Origin: Liopterus haemorrhoidalis
Lineage: Eukaryota > Arthropoda > Insecta > Coleoptera > Dytiscidae
Reading direction: 5' to 3'
DNA: 64,000 nt
Assembly (NCBI GenBank): GCA_963971575.1
Contig: OZ020625.1
Location: 19,684,829 to 19,748,828 of the forward strand
This document shows positions 42,577 to 53,060 of this stretch, in pieces. The stretch's first letter is position 1, and every line of letters starts with the position of its first letter. The notes beneath the pieces were generated by a model, which searched no databases, had not been told where the DNA came from, and saw nothing but the letters and a program-made list of their open reading frames with translations. The position numbers and the translations under genes are program-made.

Positions 42577-44636
42577 TTACTCTCCAGTATGTATTCGTTT
42601 GTGTTTAATGAGATCAGATGAACGTGAAAATGCTTTATCACATTGATCACATTTGAATGGTTTCTCTCCAGAATGTACTTGTTTGTGAGTAATGAGATTT
42701 GATGATTGTGAAAATGCTTTATCACACTGCTCACATTTAAATGGTTTCTCTCCAGTATGTATTCGTTTGTGTATAATGAGATCAGATGAACGTGAAAATG
42801 CTTTATCACATTGATCAGATTTGAATGGTTTCTCTCCAGAATGTACTAGTTTATGAGTAATGAGATGTGCTGATTGTGAAAATGCTTTATCACACTGCTC
42901 ACATTTGAATGGTTTTTCTCCAGAATGTACTTGTTTATGAGGATTGAGATATGATGATTGTGAAAATGCTTTATCACACTGATCACATTTGAATGGTTTT
43001 TCTCCAGAATGTGATCGTTTGTGCCTAATGAGCTGTGAACAACTTGAAAATGCTTTATCACACTGCTCACATTTGAATGGTTTCTCTGCAGAATGTGTTC
43101 GTTTGTGAGTATTGAGATTTGATGATTGTGAAAATGCTTTATCACACTGATCACATTTGAATGGTTTCTCTGCAAAATGTGTTCGTTTGTGAGTAATGAG
43201 ATTTGATGATTGGGAAAATGCTATATCACACTGCTCACATTTGAATGGTTTCTCTCCAGTATGTATTCGTTTGTGTAAAATGAGATCAGATGAACGTGAA
43301 AATGCTTTATCACATTGATCACATTTGAATGGTTTCTCTCCAGAATGTAATCGTTTGTGAGTAACCAGATTTGAAGACCTTGAAAATTCTTTATCACACT
43401 GATCACATTTGAATGGTTTGTCTCCAGAATGTAATCGTTTGTGAGTAACCAGATAAGAAGACCTTGAAAATGCTTTATCACACTGATCACATTTGAATGG
43501 TTTGTCTCCAGAATGTAATCGTTTGTGAGTAACCAGATAAGAAGACCTTGAAAATGCTTTATCACACTGATCACATTTGAATGGTTTCTCTCCAGAATGT
43601 ACTTGTTTGTGAGTAATGAGATTTGATGATTGTGAAAATGCTTTATCACACTGATCACATTTGAATGGTTTTTCTCCAGAATGTACTTGTTTGTGAGTAA
43701 TGAGATGTGTTGATTGTGAAAATGCTTTATCACACTGCTCACATTTGAATGGTTTCTCTCCAGTATGTATTCGTTTGTGTATAATGAGATCAGATGAACG
43801 TGAAAATGCTTTATCACATTGATCACATTTGAATGGTTTCTCTCCAGAATGTAATCGTTTGTGAATAACCAGATTTGAAGACCTTAAAAATGCTTTATCA
43901 CACTGCTCACATTTGAATGGTTTCTCTCCAGAATGTAATCGTTTGTGAGTAACCAGATTTGAAGACCTTGAAAATGCTTTATCACACTGATCACATTTCA
44001 ATGGTTTCTTTCCAGAATGTACTTGTTTGTGTTTGATGAGATTTGATGATTGTGAAAATGCTTTATCACACTGATCACATTTGAATGGTTTTTCTCCAGA
44101 ATGTACATGTTTGTGAGTAATGAGATGTGATGATTGTGAAAATGCTTTATCACACTGATCACATTTGAATGGTTTCTTTCCAGAATGTACTTGTTTGTGT
44201 TTGATGAGATTTGATGATTGTGAAAATGCTTTATCACACTGATCACATTTGAATGGTTTTTCTCCAGAATGTACTTGTTTGTGAGTAATGAGATGTGCTG
44301 ATTGTGAAAATGCTTTATCACACTCATCACATTTGAATGGTTTTTCTCCAGAATGTGATCGTTTGTGCCTAATGAGATGTGAAGAACTTGAAAATGCTTT
44401 ATCACACTGCTCACATTTGAATGGTTTCTCTGCAGAATGTGTTCGTTTGTGAGTAATCAAATTTGAAGACACTGTAAATGCTTTATCACACTGATCACAT
44501 TTGAATGGTTTCTCTCCAGAATGTATTTTCTTGTGTCTTATGAAATGTGATGACCTTGTTGTTGTGGGTTGTTGATGCTTGTTTATGGCCAACGGCACCC
44601 AACTCTCATCTGATTCAATGGAAGATGTTTCACTAG
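42577..44636 (-). CDS. ZAD-C2H2 zinc-finger gene, last exon (23 fingers)
   Basis: Minus strand. The acceptor TTTGCAG ends at 44637 and the exon begins CT AGT GAA, completing an Ala codon with the single G left by the previous exon. After ASETSSIESDESW comes a half finger (SSHFIRHKKIH), then 23 consecutive C2H2 fingers of exactly 28 residues, mostly [20 protein letters not shown] type with HSGEKPF linkers, to TAA at 42579-42577. Finger 21 has Cys replaced by Ser (KSDQCD). Contact positions vary little: -1 is mostly Q or R, +3 is N, H, D or Y, +6 mostly T. The protein should be a nuclear DNA-binding factor. Homogenised units imply unequal crossing-over. Out-of-frame ORFs over this region are shadows. 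Confidence 0.9.
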
Positions 44637-45540
44637 CTGCAAACAATTTTGCATTGATTATTGAGAAAAACTTTCAGTTGTTTAAATATAGTTATTTTCT
44701 TATAAATAATAAATTTATTTAACCAATAACACATTACCTAAATGATGAGGTTTAGTCAAGATGACACATATAATACGAACTGAAATCACACGAGTTAACA
44801 AAATAGTTTTCCATGTAACATAATGTCACAGCCATATAGTGGGGATCTTTACTGTACAGTGCAGTGCTATATATTGCGGGTATGATAAGTATGGAAATGA
44901 ATGAATAGCGATAAGGTACGGATTATTTTTAACAAACATCTACGGCTTCTAATATATAAAAAGATGAAAGAGTTAATTCAGACAAAACTGGAAAAAGGGA
45001 TCTGCAAGATAATCTAAAAGAACACCTGCTATTATGCGAATAGTCAGAATTTGAACTAGAATAGTATTGAAACTACAAGGTTGAAATGAGAAAGTTTGAT
45101 GCAAGTGGAACATTCCGAGCGCGAACCGCAGGTGACCGTGAGAAACCACGAGCATCGATTTTCCTCTACTTTCCAACCGAGTCATAGTCCTACTTTATAT
45201 AACAAATTAATTAATTATTTAAACTTATTTTTTTACTTTTTTTTTTGTTTAATTTTAGTTTAATTTGCCTCACATCGGCCACTATCTTGTAACTTTTTAG
45301 TAAGTTATGTTACTATATTTACAAAAAAAAAACTTTGCATTTGTTAAATGTATCCATACGTCATAGATACCGTCCGCACTACTATTCAGCGCGGAAGAAT
45401 GCATACTTTATAGTGAACAATAACAACTGACAACAAGCATGAAATAATTATTCCTTAACTATTGAAGGAATGAAATACACGCAAAATGCATAAGAAGAAA
45501 AGTATTTTAAAATAACATTCCAACTCTTGTGTTAGAATAT
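44637..45540. other. intron of the ZAD gene, 3' part
   Basis: No exon, domain or repeat recognised. The frame at 44973-45185 on the minus strand has no known motif. Confidence 0.5.
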
Positions 45541-45615
45541 AAACTTTTTGTAATCAAAATTGATTTTAGAATTGGTCTCTAGAATTCTCTAGCGGTCGTG
45601 GAGAAAAACTTTTTA
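45541..45615 (-). repeat. duplicate of the finger-array 3' end
   Basis: TCAAAATTGATTTTAGAATT, then CTCTAGCGGTCGTGGAGAAAA, closely matches 41908-41958 at the end of the finger exon (TCAAAATTGGTTTTAGAATT; GGTCGTGGAGAAAA). A copy of the gene's 3' end therefore lies in its own last intron. Confidence 0.65.
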
Positions 45616-45799
45616 CGATACACATGATCCACCCCAAAACAAAATGCCATAGCACATTGTTACGTGAAATATTACAAAGTAAGCAGCTCTGAGTATACTT
45701 GCAGAAACCATATCCTTATGCTTGTTAAATATAAAACAAGATTTGCTAAGTTTAGGTAGCAAATAGTCCACGTGATTATTTAGTTTTGATTGGCCAGTT

Positions 45800-46630
45800 T
45801 AGATTATCACTTATTATGGCCAAACATTGTGTATATTGGGAACAATGACTTTTTTTTGTCGTTGCAAGTGTAAATATGGGCCGGCAATAAGTGCATGGTT
45901 GTGTTCATGGAAAAGCAGAGGATGATTTTTATTTCGGTATTTAGCATGAGATTATTTTCAAAGCACCACCGACTCTTTGCTACTAAGTTATTTTTACCAT
46001 CCAGAGCTAGTGACGATGCATCTACAATATGAAGTAATGTGTGAAGTGTCATCTCCATACAAAATAGTATTACAAATAGCATTATTTGGAAATAATGAAA
46101 GTAAATCATTTACATACAAGAGAGATAATACTGGACCAAGTATAGAACCTTGTGTAACTCCTTTGTTACACTGTCGCTTATGAGATTTGTAATTATTATT
46201 TGATATTTAAAATGGACATTTCTATACAAGTTGTTAAATAATTTAATTAACTGTCCGGATCTTTTAAAGCAACTGTATATGCTTGTTCCGTTACATTGCA
46301 CTTGAAATCACTTCTTTTCTTTGTCACTAAATTAAACTAACCCTGCATACGATTCCCCGACCGAAAAATTTTTACAAAATATGGTTTTGGCTTGTAGAAA
46401 CAACTTGCTCTCTATAAGAAAAAAATAATGAGAGCCACGATTGCGGTGGACCTACACTACCGATGTCATTTAATTTAGTTCCTATTATGGAGCGATGGAC
46501 TAAATCGAAGGCTTTAGTAAAATCATAAGAGAAGCCTAAGCAATGTGATTTTGCCTCTGTTTTTGTGTATGGAATTGAGAAATGAAAAAATGGCTGTTGT
46601 GTTCGATTTATATTTAACAAAACCATGTTG
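45800..46630 (-). pseudogene. degraded LINE RT fragment in intron
   Basis: Minus strand, broken into several frames: YDFTKAFDLVHRSIIGTKL and IGSVGPPQSWL (RT palm), then a GVTQGSILGP-like region at 46140-46170 (GVTQGSILGPVLS read from the minus strand), a motif near MEMTLHTL where FADD is expected but decayed, and ALDGKNNLVAKSRWCFENN with LMLNTE. The pieces are colinear with a Jockey-type RT. Old and inactive; same orientation as the host gene. Confidence 0.7.
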
Positions 46631-46893
46631 AAATGAAGTAAAGATTGTATATTGGCTGATGAAAGATAAAAGTCTACAAAGAAACAATATTTTAAGTTTC
46701 AAACTGTAGTCAGAGAGTTTGTGAGAGGTCGATAAGAATTAAATCATTTATTGGATACATTATATTAACAAATTACTACAACTTGCAAACTATTACTCAT
46801 TGTGATCCTGTGCATGTATTCAGTAAATAGAAACTGGAAACATCAGTATTGGAAGCTCACAACTAGTACAATAATATTAAACTATTGACTGAC

Positions 46894-47052
46894 CTGTATC
46901 TTGCGCAGCTGCACTCTCCTCATATTCACCGTCATCTCCACATTCAGTCTTGATATCAATCTCCTCATTGAGGATTATATTAGTTTTGTAGTTATACTGG
47001 GACATGTCGTCAGCAGATGAAATGATATATGTCAACCCAGTATCGCGACTCT
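46894..47052 (-). CDS. ZAD-C2H2 gene, exon (acidic linker)
   Basis: Minus-strand exon with acceptor ATTTCAG and donor CAG|GTCAGT. Length 159 bp, starting with two bases of a split codon and ending with one, which matches its neighbours. It encodes SRDTGLTYIISSADDM, NEEIDIKTECGDDGEYEES and AAAQDT. The IKTEC motif (a possible SUMO site, psi-K-x-E) recurs in related exons of this gene. Linkers of this kind join the ZAD to the fingers. Confidence 0.85.
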
Positions 47053-47191
47053 CTGAAATATATACACTTATAGTTACTGAACAATTGACATAGTTGATAT
47101 TGTGTCTGTGAATTTTTCAGTACTAGGCGCCCGTGATATACAAGGGGCGTCATGTACGCATTAAGCTGTTAATAAAGCTAGCTCTGCTCAC

Positions 47192-47326
47192 CAATGTTTG
47201 AAACAGCTGTACTTGCTAGTACATGTTCTTCACATTCACTGCTGTTCACAGGTTCAGACTTGACGACAGTCTCTTCTGTGTTCATCCCATCATGATAAAC
47301 GACAACTGTAACTCCATTTGTGATAC
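47192..47326 (-). CDS. ZAD-C2H2 gene, exon (acidic linker)
   Basis: Acceptor TATTTCAG, donor ATTG|GTGAGC, 135 bp, same split-codon phases as its neighbours. Encodes ITNGVTVVVYHDGMNTEE, VVKSEPVNSSECEEH and STAVSNI. It carries a VKSEP sequence resembling a SUMOylation motif. The frame is closed in the two other phases, which supports this reading. Confidence 0.83.
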
Positions 47327-47503
47327 CTGAAATAAACACATCATCAGTGAAATATAAACGATTTACTCACTGCAAAATATATATTTTATTTAAGATGTTT
47401 ACTGATCATTGCCCCAATTCGTCTGAAATAAACAGAACTGTGACAATGAAATATGAACAACAGTCATAAGTAGAAGTTAGTTGTAAATGTGCCCGTTACT
47501 GAC

Positions 47504-47674
47504 CATTCTCCCATTCAGCTGTATGGTCTGTCCCAGCCATCATTATATAGTCATGAGTCATATCTTCATATTCTGTCTTAACGTCCACATCTTGTTTAAT
47601 AATATCGCTAACATCGCTGGCTCTGGTGACATCAGGATGTATGTCACCACCTGCGCCATCATTCAAATTCGTTC
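47504..47674 (-). CDS. ZAD-C2H2 gene, exon (acidic linker)
   Basis: Acceptor TTGTTGCAG, donor AATG|GTCAGT, 171 bp, same phases. Encodes TNLNDGAGGDIHPDV, ASDVSDIIKQDVDVKTEYED and MTHDYIMMAGTDHTAEWEN. The VKTEYED segment parallels IKTECGD in the later exon. An apparent Met start at 47687 is an artefact of reading through the acceptor. Confidence 0.85.
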
Positions 47675-48221
47675 CTGCAACAAACACGTACTATCATTTA
47701 AAGGAACTACAACTAGTCACTTTCTATAAATAATGGAATATGAAATAAACAATATTATTAAAGTTTTAATCAGTATGCCAGTCAAAGTTTAATTCATTAT
47801 ATTAGCAAATATTTATGTATTTAATAATTATTCAACCTCTTTCACACATCCTACAATTTTCAAAATAAAGCAAAGATAAATAAATAAGGCTGATGATATA
47901 ATAAAAATGTCTTATATTGAAATACTGGGTGTCCCATTTAACCGGGAATGTGTAGGGATCTACATAACTGCAAGAGACACGAGTTACTACAAGAAAAACT
48001 TAAGTTATTACTAATAAATAAAAATGAACAGTAATTTTACTGCGGCACTGGAAAGTAAGCAAATAATTGACTGAAGAAAGTTTAGTTTAAAATATATGTT
48101 TTTCAGTACATCAAAAATTATAAGGGAAAATTCAATATGGCGAATACTAGTTTTTTGCTTATATCTAGTTCAACTTAAGTCGCTATACATTCGCAGTTAA
48201 ATGGGACAGCCGCTACAATAC
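47675..48221. other. intron of the ZAD gene
   Basis: AT-rich with no recognised repeat. Bounded by donor CACAG|GTATTG at 48222 and the acceptor at 47675. Confidence 0.6.
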
Positions 48222-48489
48222 CTGTGCAGTCTTCCTTTTCTGTTTTCACTGTGTCACTGTTATGACAGTACTCTTCCAAGGCCCCAAAACATTGTTTCTG
48301 TTCGTTTTTGAAATCCGTCAAATAAACACACAACTCTCCGCGAGTTTCAGAGGCAGAACTCAGTTGTGATGTATAATTTATATATATTTGACTGTTCCGC
48401 AAGTATTGCTCACGGAATTCGTAGAAACCATCCACTTTACTGCAACATTCTGAACATATCGCTCCCTGATTGTACAACACTGGGGAGAC
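48222..48489 (-). CDS. ZAD-C2H2 gene, exon with C-terminal half of the ZAD
   Basis: Acceptor ATTTTCAG, beginning GTC TCC CCA. It encodes VLYNQGAICSECCSKVDGFY, EFREQYLRNSQIY and later KNEQKQCFGALEEY, then VKTEKEDCT. C-x2-C followed by K(V/L)D.FYEFR..C/Y is the second half of the zinc-finger-associated domain, a dimerisation module of insect zinc-finger proteins. The donor CACAG|GTATTG leaves one base, matching the next exon. Reading through would stop at 48175. The exon with the first ZAD Cys pair and the start codon should lie further upstream but was not recognised. Confidence 0.85.
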
Positions 48490-48908
48490 CTGAAAATAAT
48501 TGTTAACATTGTTCAGAGATTTGTCCGACTTAGTTATGTTTGGGAAAAACTACTATATAGGGTGCATCAGACCACTCGTCCATCCAGTTTTTCTCGAAAC
48601 GCGAGGTGGAAGTAAGTTGATAAAAAAAATTATAGACGAAGTCTATCCAAAGAATCGGATGGTAGTAGTGAAAATTTCCGGAACAAACCAGAAATACGGG
48701 ATATGAAGGAAAACTTTTTAAATAGTGACATATCTCGAGTTAGGCGTCCTTGAATTGAGCAATTGGAAATAAACAACAATTATAGTCCGTCGAAGCAAAT
48801 AAAGTCCCTGGGTAGGCGTGTCTTAGCGCTCTATGCATTTCAAGTACACTCAACGGCATATTACACTCGCGCGAAATTCTATATTATGTGTGAACTATTA
48901 TATATAAA
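48490..48908. other. upstream intron; fragment of a dispersed repeat
   Basis: The part near 48676 (TTTCCGGAACAAACCAGAAA, ACGGGATATGAAGGA) matches a diverged copy near 25797-25840. The plus-strand frame at 48500-48706 has no known domain. No ZAD first exon was recognised. Confidence 0.45.
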
Positions 48909-48920
48909 CTAGTGCACCCG

Positions 48921-48939
48921 TTGCCAACTGCGTTGGCAA
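48921..48939 (-). other. Helitron 3' hairpin
   Basis: Perfect 8-bp stem TTGCCAAC / GTTGGCAA with a 3-nt loop, 8 nt from the CTAG terminus on the minus strand. Confidence 0.85.
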
Positions 48940-49197
48940 ACACATTAGTACCTTAATGTGGACCAAGCTCGACACCTTACGTCTTACTTCATCCAATTCA
49001 AATTGAATGAACTCTTCGCCCATTATTAAAAACTGGACAAATAATGAGTATTATTCCGAATTATTTATTTATTAACTTTTTAAGATGGGAAATCGATTCA
49101 TTTTCTCTCAGTGCATTACATTGATAATGTTAAAATTAAAGATGATTTGAGATGTTAAATTTAAAATATATTTATTAAAATAAATTTTCCAATTTCT

Positions 49198-49320
49198 CAT
49201 ATAATACAAAAATACGCACACGGATTAATACGCACACGGAAAAAAGCGCACATGAAAAAATACACACACGAAAAAAAGCACACACGGAAATATACACACA
49301 CGGAAAAAAGCGTACTTACA
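49198..49320. repeat. 15-17-bp CACACGGAAAA minisatellite
   Basis: Seven or so imperfect units such as ATACGCACACGGA, AAAAAGCGCACATGA and AAATATACACACACGG. Non-coding, within the Helitron. Confidence 0.8.
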
Positions 49321-49429
49321 GTATATCTCAAATCAGTTTGATATAAATCGTGAGGAACTATTTAATTACACAGTATAATTTAATTGTTTGCCCGCTTTAA
49401 TATATTGCGTTCACATTTGTAAGGTCAAA

Positions 49430-49620
49430 GAAAATTTCCAGATCTGAAAATTTTGGTTACTTATAGTGTGGTACTGACTTTTAAATGTAAATTTGTAATT
49501 TAAAAATATTCCTTACGCTGTAAAACCTACTTCAGATTTGTTGGTTATGATCATTATAACTAAGATATAATTTATCTTTACCAACATGACATACAATTTC
49601 AAAGGTGCAACTATTGAACA
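49430..49620 (+). repeat. RepC, diverged copy 3
   Basis: Shares CAGATCTG, TTATAGTGTGGTACTGACTT and CCAACATGACATACAATTTC with the two better copies at 11015 and 35775. Confidence 0.5.
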
Positions 49621-49849
49621 ATTTGTAATTTTTACCAAAATATTTTAAATATTTCGAACCAATTTTAAATTTACATAAATAAGTTGTCTCCTAGTGGCGC
49701 TGAATGACCAAACTCGGCCGGTAATTTTTGGTAAAAATTATTAATTTTTGCCAAAACGTGTTTTACTCTATATATTTACATTTTTGAAAATTTAAAACGT
49801 TAGATAATTTAAAACATTAATCGTAGAAATAAAAAAATAATAATAAAGA

Positions 49850-50116
49850 AAAGAAAGTCACATTTTTCTTACATACTTTCATCAAAACCAAATATTTTTT
49901 TAAATATTTATTTTTCTGCTACTAATAATTTTAATTTATATTATTTTTGTGTAAACATGTCAATTAACAACTATTATTATCAGGCGTTATATGTCAATAT
50001 ACACATCAGTGAGCTTCGAAATATTTCGTTACATTTCGGAATCTCGCTTCAAATTTGTTTTTGTCGTCATACCACGCACCCACGCAAGGACACACGTTGG
50101 CGTATTATATTATAGA
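49850..50116 (-). repeat. Helitron 5'-end copy, inner
   Basis: Near-identical to 50570-50840: GTCACATTTTTCTTAC, GTTATATGTCAATATA, CATTTCGGAATCTCGCTTC and CACGCACCCACGCAAGGACA. Units are in direct orientation about 724 bp apart. Confidence 0.85.
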
Positions 50117-50840
50117 TGTTTTTTTTTTTAATTCTTTTTGTTATGGCATTAGCAGCAAGGATGCCGAAAACTAATAGACCGATAAAATAATCACTATTTT
50201 AATAAATAGAAATCGTAGAAATAAAAAAAATAATAAAGCATTGAAAAAATAATAATAAAGAAAAGAAAATCACATTTATTGAAATTATTAGCAGCGGAAA
50301 AGTAGTTATTTTAATATATAAACTACTTTTATGCTGCTAATAATTAAGTTTCAAACAATAAAAACTTTAGCGCGTTTTATGATGTTTGGATACTTGTCGG
50401 AATCTTGCTGCTACTATTTTTAGTGAAATATATTAATTTATTATAAAATTGTTTTTTTTTCTATTCTTTTTGTTATGGCATTAGCAGCAAGAACGCCAAA
50501 AACTAATAGACAGATAAAATAATCATTATATTAATAATTAGAAATTGTAGAAATAAAAAAATAATAAAGAAAAAAAAAGTCACATTTTTCTTACTAAATT
50601 TCATCAAAACAAATATTTTTTAAAATAATTATTTTTCTGCTTCTAATAATTTTAATTTATATTATTTTTGTGTAAACATATCAATTAAAAACTATTATTA
50701 TTACGCGTTATATGTCAATATAAACTCGGTAAGCTTCGGAATATTTCATTACATTTCGGAATCTCGCTTCAATTGTTTTAGATTTTAGAGAACATCCACG
50801 CACCCACGCAAGGACACACGTTGGCGTATTATATTATAGA

Positions 50841-51239
50841 TATTAATAATAGTTATAAATACAGATCAATTTTGAGTTATAAATTCAAATAAACTTGCAT
50901 TATATCAAACACAAATTTTACAAATGAAGCGTAAAATCAGTACTTATCAGTTCTGCGCCAGACTATACACATTCCTTAAGGTGATTGCTAATTGCTCAGA
51001 CGGAAATCCGCCTAAAATTTTTCAAATTAGTTCACATATTTTCTGGGGTTCTTGTTTGCTTCGTGGCACTATACTTACACATTTTTTTACGGTTTAGGAG
51101 ATTTTTTTTGCAATTATATTCTTTAAAACGACTCTAAAATTCAATATTGTTATTTACAGGTGTTCAAAGTGTCGTCCATTTTTATATAAGCACTGACGCA
51201 TCTTACTTTTAAGGTATCTGTAGCTTGAAACATAACACA
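50841..51239. other. no gene seen
   Basis: AT-rich; no recognised repeat or frame. Confidence 0.5.
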
Positions 51240-51310
51240 AACAAAAATGTATGTTAAGTGTGATTTTTTACACATTTCAGGGTTTTGTAGGTATTTAATA
51301 AGTGTAAGAA
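51240..51310 (-). repeat. RepB right-end fragment
   Basis: ACACATTTCAGGGTTTTGTAG then GTATTTAATAAGTG, with a decayed GTGTGA hairpin, matches the reverse complement of 7805-7857. Confidence 0.7.
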
Positions 51311-51898
51311 GCCAACAGAATGCTGGATGTCTAAGAATATCTTATTGATAAAAAGTCTTTTGATAATCATTTTTATTCGTTATTTGAGTACTAAGAGCTC
51401 CTATTTATATTTTTAAAACTATATCACGAGAAAATTACACATTAAAAAATCCCAGCGATTTTTTTCTTCATTTGCTTCGTATATAAGTCTTCATTAAATT
51501 GATAAAACATATATTTATAAATGGCTTGTGTAAAAGGTAGGTTATACATCCTCAAATCTGATTTATATATTTATTTTACATCAGCCTATTTTCCTCAAAT
51601 CTGACTAATTTACATTAATTTAAGGGGCAAACCGAATATATCTAAGGGCTATTGTGTTTTAATTATTTTTAAAATAAGTAAAATAGATTTGTTTGGGACA
51701 ATCACACGAATATAGCAAAATTACGTTTAACTGTATGTTGTGTGAAAATTATTTGAAAAAATAACAGGAAAAATAGTAAAACACTCGGTAGTCTCAAAGA
51801 ATAAGTTTATTTGATACGAATTTCGGCTTACGAGGCCATCTTCAGAAATACAAAGGGTTTACAGAAATACATTCATATAAATAGAAATATTCGACAAG
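51311..51898. other. no gene; one dispersed motif
   Basis: AT-rich. The stretch GAATTTCGGCTTACGAGG followed by CCATCTTCAG at about 51820-51846 looks like the conserved core of a dispersed arthropod repeat, but no second copy exists in this window. Confidence 0.4.
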
Positions 51899-52210
51899 CT
51901 ATAGTGCGTTCAAAGGTGAGTTTGCAGTACAGGGCATATGGAGTAGTTCTTTTTCATACTCTCTAATGGGTTTACACAATGACACTATCCTTTTCTTGCT
52001 TGTCGACGTTGCCAGCTCTAAAACGCGCTGATCTGTGAAGACGCAGTATTCTACAAATGGCCATTTGTTTTTGTTGAGTGTTATTTTGAGTTTTATAAGA
52101 GTTGATTTTTGTAAATCATACGAGTTTTTCATATTATTATAATTGACATATTTGACACTTTTACAACATTTGGCAACACCGCTCCCATTTGCCATAAGAG
52201 CTAATGTCAA
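51899..52210 (-). CDS. small ORF inside the inverted-repeat element, unrecognised
   Basis: Minus strand, 103 codons ending within the left inverted repeat. From about residue 6: MANGSGVAKCCKSVKYV, SYDLQKSTLIKLKITLNK, WPFVEYCVFTDQRVLEL and KRIVSLCKPIREYEKEL. Composition is less AT-biased than its surroundings. It is not a transposase that I recognise, and could be a captured host exon or chance. The stop codon lies at the very end of the terminal repeat. Confidence 0.3.
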   Translation of the reverse strand: MTLALMANGSGVAKCCKSVKYVNYNNMKNSYDLQKSTLIKLKITLNKNKWPFVEYCVFTDQRVLELATSTSKKRIVSLCKPIREYEKELLHMPCTANSPLNAL

Positions 52211-52460
52211 CTGACAATAACTGAAGCGCCTCTAGTGAGATTTTGAGAAACTGACGGTTGTAGGATAGTCGAGTTTGTGACAAGCATGGGAATATGTTCT
52301 TAGAAGTGGAAAGACAGTTAAAGACCATTTTAGAGTGTGTTCCCGTGTGTTTCAATAAATATCACATGAAGATACCATTGAACCTGTCAAAAATATCCTA
52401 CCAAAGTCAGCCATGATGTGAATTGAGTAGCGCCTCTATCGGTAGTGTCAGATGCCAATA
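52185..52460 (-). repeat. RepD, copy 2
   Basis: Compact version of the repeat split at 11593-12654. GAGGCGC motifs lie near both ends in inverted orientation (GCGCCTCTAGTGAG at 52227; AGCGCCTCTATCGG at 52430). Confidence 0.7.
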
Positions 52461-52489
52461 CTGCAAACTCACATTTGAACGCACTATAG

Positions 52490-52924
52490 GTCCGTTTTCA
52501 CGACGCGTTGCGGGCAACATGTACGAAGCGATCGCAAGATAGCCAGTTTCATAGGCAATCACATCGCCCAAATACATTTTGCATTATAATTTAGGTCTCC
52601 ATTTCGTTCAAATATGTTATTATTTACGTTCTACATGTTAAGTCCCTCTTTTTAGACCAGTTGCAAGTAATATGACAAACAAAATAAAAATTCTGAGAAG
52701 GTGATAGGCTTGAAGATAATTCTTTTATAGTGTTATTAAGCTTTTGAGAGAAATCTCAAATTACCTTAATTTTCTTATAACAGAAAATCTGAATGGAACC
52801 TACCTAAAGTGGTAACGAGTCGGCAAAATACCTTCAGGGTGACATGGAAACTTTCGCATTTAATATTATTTACTAAATGAGTAGTAAAATTTACGATTAT
52901 ATTAAAAATTAAGAATTTAATAAA
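52490..52924. other. no gene seen
   Basis: AT-rich. A minus-strand frame at 52775-52966 has no recognised domain. Confidence 0.5.
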
Positions 52925-53060
52925 AAAAAAATAAAAAAGTGCCAAATTTAAGCCGTTTAGCCGCAATTTCTATCATACATACAGACCGACAGGTACATGA
53001 GTGGTGATATAAGGGTTTTTGATCATAGTTATAAAGCCATGAAAATGCGATAGGTTAAAG
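52925..53060 (-). repeat. RepB left-end fragment, decayed
   Basis: GCCAAATTTAAGCCGTTTAGCC, an ACAGACCGACAGG remnant of the (TGTC) run, GATATAAGGGTTTTTGATCA and TATAAAGCCAT correspond in order to the reverse complement of 6801-6930. Confidence 0.6.

Larger units (their letters stand above)
48909..50840 (-). mobile_element. non-autonomous Helitron(s), minus strand
   Basis: On the minus strand the 5' end is A|TCTATAATATAATACGCC at 50840 and the 3' end is GGGTGCACTAG|T at 48909, preceded by the hairpin TTGCCAAC-GCA-GTTGGCAA. The 5' terminal region, about 270 bp, occurs twice: 50570-50840 and 49850-50116, each beginning TCTATAATATAATACGCC after A. So either a tandem insertion or a duplicated 5' end is present. 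No Rep/helicase coding. Contains a minisatellite and a diverged RepC. Confidence 0.82.
51899..52489. mobile_element. 591-bp element with 31-bp inverted ends, TA-flanked
   Basis: Left end 51899-51929 (CTATAGTGCGTTCAAAGGTG...) and right end 52459-52489 match at 30 of 31 positions inverted. The outermost CTATAG leaves TA at each edge, fitting a TA-targeting Tc1/mariner-type MITE. The right half (52185-52460) is a RepD copy, so RepD sequences are part of this element or inserted in it. Confidence 0.85.
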
